From: an uncultured Lysobacteraceae bacterium
GTDB lineage: Bacteria > Pseudomonadota > Gammaproteobacteria > Xanthomonadales > Xanthomonadaceae
Assembly (NCBI GenBank): GCA_946886995.1
Contig: CAMPJU010000114.1
Span: 1 to 5,294 of the forward strand
Length of the DNA stretch: 5,294 nt
Reading direction: 5' to 3'
A program made the position numbers and the translations under genes. Positions 1-5,294 of the stretch are shown here, one piece after another. The notes beneath the pieces were generated by a model. The model saw only the letters and a program-made list of their open reading frames with translations. It had not been told where the DNA came from and did not search any database. Numbering within the stretch: position 1 is the stretch's first letter; each line of letters starts with the position of its first letter.

Positions 1-610
1 AGTCGTTGACGTCGGTGACCACCACGTTGCGCGCGCCGATGTGCTTGCAGATGCCCGCGGCGATGATCCCGATCGGCCCCGCGCCGGTGATCAGCACGTC
101 CTCGCCGACGACGTCGAACTCGAGCGCGCAGTGCGCGGCGTTGCCGAACGGGTCGAAGAACGCGGCCAGCTCGCTCGGGATCTGGTCGGGGATGGGCCAC
201 AGGTTGGAGGCCGGCATCACGATGTACTCGGCGAACGCGCCGTCGCGGTTGACGCCGATGCCGACCGTGTTCGGGCACAGGTGCTGGCGCCCGGCACGGC
301 AGTTGCGGCAGTGGCCGCAGACGATGTGCCCCTCGGCGGAGACGCGCTGGCCGACGCGGTAACCGCTCACCGCCGAGCCCAGTTCCGCGATCCGGCCGAC
401 GAACTCGTGGCCGATCACCAGCCCGGGCGTGATCGTGCGCTGGCTCCACTCGTCCCACAGGTAGATGTGCAGGTCGGTGCCGCAGATCGCGGTCTTCTCC
501 AGCCGGATCAGGACTTCGTTCGGACCGGGCGAGGGCACCGGTACCTCGTCCATCCAGATGCCCTTGCCGGCTTCGCGCTTGACCAGCGCCTTCATCGTCA
601 TCTGCGTCAT
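1..610 (-). CDS. tdh: L-threonine 3-dehydrogenase, N-terminal part (cut by window edge)
   Basis: Cytoplasmic zinc-dependent medium-chain dehydrogenase that oxidises L-threonine to 2-amino-3-ketobutyrate with NAD+, the first step of threonine breakdown to glycine and acetyl-CoA (the second enzyme is Kbl). The 203 visible residues closely follow E. coli Tdh as I remember it. The catalytic zinc site is seen as AICGTD (C43) and GHE (H68, E69). The structural zinc lobe has four cysteines, C98, C101, C104 and C112, within the CGHCRNC and HLC motifs. FDPFGNA lies at 152-158. The Rossmann fold has GAGPIG at 176-181, and D200 probably binds the NAD ribose. The family is about 341 residues long, so about 140 C-terminal residues lie off the left edge. 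Start choice: ATG at 610 has an AAGG 7 nt upstream, while in-frame ATGs at 601 and 595 have no Shine-Dalgarno sequence. The 595 start (MKALV) matches the E. coli N-terminus, so a five-residue extension is possible. It is transcribed divergently from the S46 peptidase. Kbl is not in view. Confidence 0.96.
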   Translation of the reverse strand, partial: MTQMTMKALVKREAGKGIWMDEVPVPSPGPNEVLIRLEKTAICGTDLHIYLWDEWSQRTITPGLVIGHEFVGRIAELGSAVSGYRVGQRVSAEGHIVCGHCRNCRAGRQHLCPNTVGIGVNRDGAFAEYIVMPASNLWPIPDQIPSELAAFFDPFGNAAHCALEFDVVGEDVLITGAGPIGIIAAGICKHIGARNVVVTDVND

Positions 611-664
611 GGGGTCGCCTTGCGTGCGCGGCGGGCCGCGTGGGCGGGCCGCCTGAAACCGCAA

Positions 665-670
665 ATTATA
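665..670 (-). promoter_or_regulatory. Candidate -10 box of the tdh promoter
   Basis: Read on the minus strand this is a perfect TATAAT, lying in the only AT-rich patch (655-670) of a very GC-rich intergenic region. It would place the transcription start near 658 and give a leader of about 48 nt before the tdh ATG at 610. No good -35 is found at 16-18 bp spacing (the 17-bp position reads ACGGGC), and there is no TG extension. The promoter may therefore be weak or depend on an activator. The box is seen; its use is inferred. Confidence 0.5.
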
Positions 671-682
671 CGGGCCGGGGGT

Positions 683-695
683 GCACGGCCCGTGC
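683..695. promoter_or_regulatory. 13-bp palindrome in the divergent promoter region, possible operator
   Basis: GCACGG and CCGTGC are perfect inverted arms around a single central C at 689. The site sits between tdh and the S46 peptidase gene and covers the expected -35 positions of both candidate promoters (688-693 for tdh, 693-698 for the peptidase gene). A dimeric regulator bound here could affect both genes. GC-rich DNA makes short palindromes fairly common, and I cannot name a regulator with this site. Confidence 0.3.
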
Positions 696-715
696 CCGCC
701 CACCGGGACCTTCGC

Positions 716-721
716 TAGACT
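716..721 (+). promoter_or_regulatory. Weak candidate -10 box for the S46 peptidase gene
   Basis: TAGACT matches four of six TATAAT positions and would give a leader of about 20 nt before the ATG at 749. No recognisable -35 lies 17 bp upstream (TGCCCG). It is reported because it is the best plus-strand candidate in the gap; other positions are possible. Confidence 0.28.
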
Positions 722-748
722 CGGTGGATATCCAAACGGGAACTCCTC

Positions 749-2914
749 ATGCGCCTGTCCGTGCTTGCCGTCGCCCTTGCCGCCACCGTTGCCGTGCCCG
801 CCGTCCAGGCGGGCGAGGGCATGTGGGTCCCGCAACAGCTCCCCGAAATCGCCGGGCCGCTGGCCAAGGCCGGGCTCGAGCTGCCGCCGGAACAGCTGGC
901 CGACCTCACCGGCGACCCGCTGGGCGCCGTGGTCTCGCTCGGTGGCTGCACGGCGGGCTTCGTCTCGCCGAAGGGGCTGGTGGCGACCAACCACCACTGC
1001 GCGTACGGCGCGATCCAGCTGAACTCCACGCCCGACCGCAACCTGCTCGAGACCGGCTACAACGCCGCCTCGTTCGACGACGAACTGTCCGGCGGCCCGA
1101 ACGCGCGCATCTACGTGCTCGACTCGATCCGCGACGTCACCGGTGAAGTGCGCGCCGCGATCGAGGCCGCGCCCGATGCCGCCGGGCGCGCCGAAGCGCG
1201 CGACACCATCGAGAAGCAGCTCGTCGCCGGTTGCGAGTCGGAACCCGGCTTCCGCTGCCGTTTCTACAGCTTCTCCGGTGGCAACACCTACCGGCTGTTC
1301 AAGAACATCGAGATCAAGGACGTGCGCCTGGTCTACGCCCCGCCGCGCGGCATCGGCAACTACGGCGGTGAAGTCGACAACTGGATGTGGCCGCGCCACA
1401 CCGGCGACTTCTCGTTCATCCGTGCGTACGTGGGGCCGGACGGAAAGCCCGCGCCGTATTCGGAAGACAACGTGCCGTTCGAGCCGAAGCAGTGGCTGGA
1501 GTTCGCCGACCGCCCGCTCGAGCTCGGCGACTTCGTGATGGTCGCCGGCTACCCCGGCCGCACCGCGCGCTATGCCCTGGCCGCGGAGTTCGACCAGACC
1601 GAGCAGTGGACCTACCCGACGGTGAAGGCGCACTACGAAGACCTGGTCAAGTTGATCGAGGCCGCCGGCGAGGGCAACGAGGACATCAAGGTCAAGTACG
1701 CCACGACGATCCGCGGATACCAGAACGCGATGAAGAACTACGGCGGGCAGGTCGCCGGGTTCGAGCGGACGAATGCCAGCGAACAGAAGCACGCGGAGGA
1801 AACCGCGGTGCTGGAGTGGCTGCGCGGGCAGGGGGACGAAGGCGAAGCCGCGCTCGCTGCGCACGCCAAGCTGATGGCACTGCACGAAGCCGAACGTGCC
1901 ACCCGCGAGCGCGACCTGGTGCTGTCGCAGCTGCAGCGCACCGCCACCATCGGCGCGGCCGTCGAGCTGTACCGCCTGGCGATCGAGCGCGCGAAGCCGG
2001 ATGCCGAACGCGAGCCGGGTTACCAGGATCGCGACCTGCCCGGCTACGAGGGCTACCTGCGCCAGATGGAGAAGCGCTACCACCCGGCGATGGACCGGCA
2101 GTTGCAGGCGTACTGGCTGCGCCAGTACCTCGCGTTGCCGGAAGCGCAGCGGGTCGCGTCGATCGACGCGTGGCTGGGCGGCAACGACGAGGCCGCCGTG
2201 CAGGCCGCACTGGACCGCCTGTCGGCCACCACCCTGGGCGACCTGGACACGCGCCTCGCGCTGCTGGCCGCCGATCGCGCGACGCTGGAGGCGAGCGAGG
2301 ATCCGGCCGTCGCGTTCGCGGTCGCGATCATGCCGACCCTGCTCGACCTCGAGGCGCAGGCCGACGTCCGCCGCGGCGAGGAACTGCTGGCGCGACCGGT
2401 GTTCCTGCAGGCGGTCGCCGACCACCGCGAGAGCCAGGGCGGTTTCGTCTACCCGGATGCCAACTCGTCGCTGCGCATCACGTTCGGCAACGTCATGGGC
2501 TACACCAAGCTCGACGGCACCCGCCAGCCGGCCTTCACCACGCTCGAGCAGATCGCGGCCAAGGCGACCGGCGAGGAGCCGTTCGACGCGCCCGCGCCGC
2601 TGCTGCAGGCGATCGAGGAAAAGCGCTACGGCGGGCTGGCCAGCGAGGAACTGGGCACGGTGCCGGTCAACTTCCTGTCCGACCTGGACATCACCGGCGG
2701 CAACTCCGGGTCGCCCGTGCTCGATGCGCACGGCGAACTGGTCGGCCTGGCGTTCGACGGCATCTGGGAGTCGGTGGCCAGCAACTGGGTCTACGACGAC
2801 GAGATGACCCGCATGATCGCGGTGGACAGCCGCTACATGCAGTGGGTGATGCAGGAGGCCTTCCAGTCGCCGCGCGTGCTGGAAGAGCTGGGGCTGGCGC
2901 CCGCCGCGGAGTAG
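749..2914 (+). CDS. S46-family dipeptidyl-peptidase, DPP7/DAP BII type, exported
   Basis: Serine exopeptidase of clan PA that removes dipeptides from free N-termini of peptides, probably in the periplasm. Residues 1-21 form a signal peptide with a hydrophobic core and an AVQA/GEG cleavage site; there is no lipobox cysteine. The catalytic triad is visible as H83 in TNHHC, D220 in RHTGD and S653 in GNSGSP. N211-W212 and N326 fall where I recall the DAP BII residues that hold the substrate N-terminus (N215, W216, N330), at a constant offset of four. Eighteen residues after the catalytic serine is G671, as in DPP7 and DAP BII; DPP11 has arginine there for acidic substrates. The largely helical insert at about 290-560 is the regulatory domain typical of the family. 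I count four cysteines, C67, C84, C161 and C170, which could form two disulfides. At 721 residues it is full length. The ATG follows CGGGAA at 737-742 with a 6-nt gap. It is separated from serA by 150 bp and has its own upstream region, so it is probably a separate transcription unit. Confidence 0.95.
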   Translation: MRLSVLAVALAATVAVPAVQAGEGMWVPQQLPEIAGPLAKAGLELPPEQLADLTGDPLGAVVSLGGCTAGFVSPKGLVATNHHCAYGAIQLNSTPDRNLLETGYNAASFDDELSGGPNARIYVLDSIRDVTGEVRAAIEAAPDAAGRAEARDTIEKQLVAGCESEPGFRCRFYSFSGGNTYRLFKNIEIKDVRLVYAPPRGIGNYGGEVDNWMWPRHTGDFSFIRAYVGPDGKPAPYSEDNVPFEPKQWLEFADRPLELGDFVMVAGYPGRTARYALAAEFDQTEQWTYPTVKAHYEDLVKLIEAAGEGNEDIKVKYATTIRGYQNAMKNYGGQVAGFERTNASEQKHAEETAVLEWLRGQGDEGEAALAAHAKLMALHEAERATRERDLVLSQLQRTATIGAAVELYRLAIERAKPDAEREPGYQDRDLPGYEGYLRQMEKRYHPAMDRQLQAYWLRQYLALPEAQRVASIDAWLGGNDEAAVQAALDRLSATTLGDLDTRLALLAADRATLEASEDPAVAFAVAIMPTLLDLEAQADVRRGEELLARPVFLQAVADHRESQGGFVYPDANSSLRITFGNVMGYTKLDGTRQPAFTTLEQIAAKATGEEPFDAPAPLLQAIEEKRYGGLASEELGTVPVNFLSDLDITGGNSGSPVLDAHGELVGLAFDGIWESVASNWVYDDEMTRMIAVDSRYMQWVMQEAFQSPRVLEELGLAPAAE

Positions 2915-2980
2915 GACTACGCTCGCAGCCATCGCGGATTCCCATGCCAGCCGGCCCCGTTTCCCGATAGCAAGGCCAAT

Positions 2981-3000
2981 GCCCGCACCCAGGTGCGGGC
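2981..3000 (+). terminator. Perfect 8-bp hairpin between the peptidase gene and serA
   Basis: GCCCGCAC and GTGCGGGC pair perfectly around a CCAG loop. All but two of the eight pairs are G-C, so the stem would be very stable. It lies 67 bp after the peptidase stop and 64 bp before the serA start. It could end transcription of the peptidase gene, but the following bases (CGTTCGTCC) lack a T-tract, so it is not a standard intrinsic terminator. The other possibility is a structured leader of the serA mRNA. The hairpin is seen; its role is not settled. Confidence 0.45.
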
Positions 3001-3034
3001 CGTTCGTCCGTAGCGCCGGCGGCATGCGTCTTCG

Positions 3035-3050
3035 CGGGAGCCTTTTCCCG
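3035..3050 (+). other. Small hairpin just upstream of the serA ribosome binding site
   Basis: CGGGA (3035-3039) and TCCCG (3046-3050) can pair around a GCCTTT loop, ending three bases before the TGGAG Shine-Dalgarno sequence. A five-pair stem could arise by chance in this base composition. Its position suggests a possible effect on serA translation, but I see no alternative pairing that hides the ribosome binding site. Confidence 0.22.
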
Positions 3051-3052
3051 AC

Positions 3053-3057
3053 TGGAG
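3053..3057 (+). promoter_or_regulatory. Shine-Dalgarno sequence that fixes the serA start
   Basis: TGGAG lies 7 nt before ATG 3065 but only 1 nt before the in-frame ATG at 3059. The spacing therefore favours 3065 as the true start, two codons inside the longest open frame. Confidence 0.75.
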
Positions 3058-3064
3058 CATGCGA

Positions 3065-4630
3065 ATGAAGGTCCTGGCCTGCGACGGCATCCACGATTCC
3101 GGGCTGGCGTTGTTCCGCGACGCCGGCTGGACCGTCGAAACCTCCGAACCGATCAAGGACGCCGCCCGGCTCGCCGCGGCGCTCGATGGCGTGGACGCGC
3201 TGCTCGTGCGCTCGGCCACGCCGGTCACCGCGGAGGCGATCGCGGGCACGACGTCGCTGCGCCTGGTGGGACGCGCCGGCGCGGGCGTCGACACGATCGC
3301 CGTCGATGCGGCCACGGCGAAGGGCATCGCGGTGATGAACGCGCCGGACGGCAACACGCTCGCGGCCGCGGAACATGCGTTGTCGCTGCTGTTCGCGCTC
3401 GCCCGCCACGTGCCGCGCGCGGACGCCGGGATGAAGGCGGGCGAATGGCCGAAGGCGGGGCTCACCGGCTTCGAGCTGGAAGGCAAGAAGCTCGGCGTGG
3501 TCGGCCTCGGACGGATCGGCGGCACGGTCGCGCGCAAGGCGCGGGCGCTGGGCATGGAAGTGGCCGCGTACGACCCGTTCCTGCCACCGTCCGCGGCGGG
3601 CCACGGCAGCGTGCCGTTGAAGACGCTCGACGAACTGCTGGGCTGGGCCGACGTGGTGACGCTGCACGTGCCGCGCACCAAGGAGACGACGCACCTGGTC
3701 AACGCGCGCACGCTCGCGCTGATGAAGCCCGGGGCGTACCTGGTCAACGCCGCGCGCGGCGGGCTGGTCGACGAGGACGCGCTGCTCGCCGAACTCGACG
3801 GCGGGCACCTGGCGGGCGCCGCGCTCGACACCTTCGCCACCGAGCCGCTGCCGGCGGATTCGAAGCTGCGCGCGCAGCCCAACCTGATCCTGACGCCGCA
3901 CCTGGGCGCATCGACCGGCGAAGCGCAGCAGGCCGTCAGCACCATCCTCGCGCGCCAGGTGCTGGACTATTTCGCGACCGGCGCGGTGGCCGGCTGCGTC
4001 AACCTGCCGCCGCTGTCGGCGGAAGCCGCGCGCGAGGTCGGTCCGTGGATGCCGCTGATGTCGGCGCTCGGGCGGCTGGCGGCGCGCCTGGTCCCCGCGC
4101 CGTCACGCCTGCACATCACCTACGCCGGCCGCACCGAAGGACTGGATCCGCGCCCACTCACGCGCCTGCTGGTTTCGGCGCTGCTCGGCAGCGCGTCGGG
4201 CCGGGTGACGCCGGTGAACGCGCTGGCCGAGGCGGAGCGCAGGGGCCTGGACGTGGCCGAGACGGTGGGCGGCGATGGCGACGGCTTCGACCGGCTGCTC
4301 AAGCTCCAGGTCGAGGACGAATCCGGCAACGCGCGCGAACTGGAGGCCACGCTCCACCGCGGTGCACGGGTGGTGCGGCTGGACGGCGTCGAGCTCGACT
4401 TCGATCCGCAGTCACACCTGCTGCTGATGCGCAACGAGGACCGGCCAGGGATCATCGGGCTGGTGGGTTCGCACCTGGGAGCGGCCGGCGTGAACATCGT
4501 CAACTTCTCGCTCGGGGCGACCGGCCACGGCCAGGCGCTCGCGGCGATCACCGTCGACCGGCCGGTGCCGGACGCGCAGGTGGTCGCGCTGCGCGGCATT
4601 CCCGGCGTGCTGTCGCTGGAGGCGTTGTGA
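3065..4630 (+). CDS. serA: D-3-phosphoglycerate dehydrogenase, long (ACT-containing) form
   Basis: Cytoplasmic enzyme that oxidises 3-phosphoglycerate to 3-phosphohydroxypyruvate with NAD+, the first committed step of serine synthesis. Counting from ATG 3065 it has 521 residues. The substrate domain includes [10 protein letters not shown] (47-56) and GRAGAGVD (69-76). The nucleotide fold has GLGRIG at 147-152 and D170 after the second strand. Catalytic residues are R231 (NAARGG), E260 (ATEPLP) and H279 (TPHLGAST). An intervening regulatory domain spans about 311-445, and an ACT domain about 452-521 begins at [11 protein letters not shown]. This is the long type seen in Bacillus, Mycobacterium and vertebrates, not the roughly 410-residue E. 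coli type. The ACT domain suggests serine feedback, but that is inferred from the family. Other 2-hydroxyacid dehydrogenases lack these two C-terminal domains, so the assignment is firm. The stop overlaps the next gene's GTG, indicating translational coupling. An ATG at 3059 is possible but badly spaced from the ribosome binding site. Confidence 0.95.
   Translation: MKVLACDGIHDSGLALFRDAGWTVETSEPIKDAARLAAALDGVDALLVRSATPVTAEAIAGTTSLRLVGRAGAGVDTIAVDAATAKGIAVMNAPDGNTLAAAEHALSLLFALARHVPRADAGMKAGEWPKAGLTGFELEGKKLGVVGLGRIGGTVARKARALGMEVAAYDPFLPPSAAGHGSVPLKTLDELLGWADVVTLHVPRTKETTHLVNARTLALMKPGAYLVNAARGGLVDEDALLAELDGGHLAGAALDTFATEPLPADSKLRAQPNLILTPHLGASTGEAQQAVSTILARQVLDYFATGAVAGCVNLPPLSAEAAREVGPWMPLMSALGRLAARLVPAPSRLHITYAGRTEGLDPRPLTRLLVSALLGSASGRVTPVNALAEAERRGLDVAETVGGDGDGFDRLLKLQVEDESGNARELEATLHRGARVVRLDGVELDFDPQSHLLLMRNEDRPGIIGLVGSHLGAAGVNIVNFSLGATGHGQALAAITVDRPVPDAQVVALRGIPGVLSLEAL
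4618..4622 (+). promoter_or_regulatory. Shine-Dalgarno sequence for the histidine phosphatase, inside serA
   Basis: GGAGG lies within the last codons of serA, 4 nt before the GTG at 4627. It supports the GTG start and the GTGA overlap. Nothing upstream in the same frame resembles the phosphatase family. Confidence 0.75.
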
Positions 4631-5271
4631 GGATCCTGCTGGCCCGCCACGGGGAGACGCCCTGGAATGCCGAAGGGCGCTACCAGGGACAGGAGGACAT
4701 CGCGCTCTCGCCCGTCGGCGAGTCGCAGGCACGCGCGCTGGGCGAGCGCCTGCGCGACGTGCGCATCGACCGCGCGGTGGCGTCCCCGCTGGGACGCGCG
4801 GCGCGGACCGCGGAACTCGCGCTGGGCGATGCGCGCCGCGACCTGCTGCGGATCGACGCCGGCCTGATGGAGATCGCGCACGGCACCTGGGAAGGACTGC
4901 TCGCCGCGGAGATCCGCGAGCGGGACCCGGAGCGGTCGATCGCGTGGCGCGACGCACCGCACGAAGTCCTGATGCCGGAAGGCGAGTCGCTGCAGCACGT
5001 GCTCGACCGTGCCTGGCCGGCGCTGGAGCGCGCGTGCGACGGGCTCGGCGACGAAGACACGTTGCTGGTGGTCGCACATGACGCGGTCAACCGGGTGATC
5101 CTCTGCCGGGTGCTGGGTCTCCCGCTCGCGCGCCTGTGGCGTTTTCGCCAGGCCCCGACCACGCTGAACCTGCTCGAAGGCGCTTCCGTCGACGCGCTGG
5201 ACGTCGTGCGCCTCAACGACTGCGCCCACCACACGCCGCTGTTCGGCGAAGCCGTGCACCGCGCGCTGTAG
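4627..5271 (+). CDS. Histidine phosphatase, probable metal-independent phosphoserine phosphatase
   Basis: A 214-residue cytoplasmic member of the phosphoglycerate-mutase-like histidine phosphatase superfamily. The RHGET motif carries the phospho-accepting H8 with R7. R57 is in SPLGRAARTA, the acid E82 is in LMEIAHGTWEG, and the second catalytic histidine H151 is in VVAHDAVNR. The likely reaction is L-phosphoserine to L-serine. Three things point there: the four-base GTGA overlap with serA; a histidine at residue 85 just before the conserved glycine, where the Hydrogenobacter iPSP1 has its activity-determining His85; and a C-terminus (LNDCAHHTPLFGEAVHRAL) that resembles the special iPSP tail as I recall it. 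Many relatives have phenylalanine or another residue at the His85 position. Alternatives are a broad sugar-phosphate phosphatase or alpha-ribazole phosphatase (CobC); no cobalamin gene is nearby. Superfamily membership is near certain, phosphoserine specificity moderately so. Length is complete and the GTG start is set by GGAGG at 4618-4622. Confidence 0.92.
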   Translation: MRILLARHGETPWNAEGRYQGQEDIALSPVGESQARALGERLRDVRIDRAVASPLGRAARTAELALGDARRDLLRIDAGLMEIAHGTWEGLLAAEIRERDPERSIAWRDAPHEVLMPEGESLQHVLDRAWPALERACDGLGDEDTLLVVAHDAVNRVILCRVLGLPLARLWRFRQAPTTLNLLEGASVDALDVVRLNDCAHHTPLFGEAVHRAL

Positions 5272-5273
5272 CC

Positions 5274-5294
5274 ATGGCCCGGACGCTCGCCGAC
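5274..5294 (+). CDS. Possible start of a further gene (seven codons visible)
   Basis: An ATG lies 2 nt after the phosphatase stop and stays open to the window end, giving MARTLAD. The tight spacing would suit a third gene in the serA operon. No clear Shine-Dalgarno sequence precedes it, and seven residues are too few to identify anything. Confidence 0.25.

Noticed and set aside
41..718. Plus-strand frame opposite tdh.
   Set aside because: The minus strand encodes unmistakable Tdh with all zinc ligands; the plus frame shows no motif.
1387..2970. Long plus-strand frame (527 codons) inside the S46 peptidase gene.
   Set aside because: Arg/Gly/Ala-rich shadow of a gene whose catalytic triad is intact in the other frame.
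2979..3068. 29-codon upstream reading frame ending in a TGA that overlaps the serA ATG at 3065, considered as a serine leader peptide.
   Set aside because: It has only two serine codons and no run of regulatory codons, no clear Shine-Dalgarno sequence precedes it, and its first codons are part of the hairpin. Chance is the simpler explanation.
2917..3945. Long minus-strand open frame (342 codons) opposite the first half of serA.
   Set aside because: The product is a low-complexity Ser/Ala/Arg shadow of serA with no recognisable motif.
3445..4626. Open plus-strand frame continuous with the histidine phosphatase, which would make a 608-residue protein.
   Set aside because: The extension lies over serA in another frame, is extremely rich in Arg, Ala and Gly, and has no family resemblance. 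The phosphatase motif begins at once after GTG 4627, which has its own GGAGG.
4120..5259. Long minus-strand open frame (379 codons) opposite the end of serA and the phosphatase.
   Set aside because: Stop codons are rare in all frames of DNA this GC-rich. The frame spans two well-recognised genes, and its product shows no domain or motif.
4627..5271. Annotation of the histidine phosphatase as phosphoglycerate mutase (GpmA/GpmB) or CobC.
   Set aside because: It is too short for a GpmA mutase and lacks the mutase insertions I would expect. No cobalamin genes are nearby, and H85 plus the serA overlap favour phosphoserine phosphatase. CobC is not fully excluded.

Overview
The window is GC-rich chromosomal DNA (roughly 70% G+C by eye) with strong G/C bias at third codon positions in every real gene. 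The dipeptidyl-peptidase resembles DAP BII of Pseudoxanthomonas, and the overall style fits a Xanthomonadaceae gammaproteobacterium (Lysobacter, Luteimonas or Pseudoxanthomonas type). That placement is inferred from remembered protein families, not from a search. I see no mobile element, CRISPR array, rRNA or tRNA, and no gene is visibly broken.

Layout. Bases 1-610 (minus strand) hold the N-terminal 203 residues of L-threonine 3-dehydrogenase (tdh), which runs off the left edge. Bases 611-748 are a divergent promoter region with a perfect TATAAT facing tdh, a weak -10-like box facing right, and a 13-bp palindrome between them. Bases 749-2914 (plus) encode an exported S46-family dipeptidyl-peptidase of the DPP7/DAP BII kind. 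Bases 2915-3064 are a 150-bp gap with a perfect 8-bp hairpin and a second small hairpin just before a Shine-Dalgarno sequence. Bases 3065-4630 (plus) encode a long-form D-3-phosphoglycerate dehydrogenase (serA) with a C-terminal ACT domain. Bases 4627-5271 (plus) encode a histidine phosphatase that overlaps serA by the four bases GTGA. A possible next reading frame begins at 5274.

How the genes may work together. SerA starts serine synthesis by oxidising 3-phosphoglycerate. The overlapping histidine phosphatase carries features of the metal-independent phosphoserine phosphatases (iPSP), including a histidine at residue 85 and a distinctive C-terminus, so it may catalyse the last step. Tdh, on the other side, makes the precursor of glycine from threonine. 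The S46 enzyme releases dipeptides in the periplasm and could supply amino acids. The serA-phosphatase pair is the best-supported functional unit; the wider link is only thematic.

Nothing here looks like a wholly new system. The most interesting point is the probable serA-iPSP operon, in which a gene usually annotated only as 'histidine phosphatase family protein' can be given a specific, testable function.
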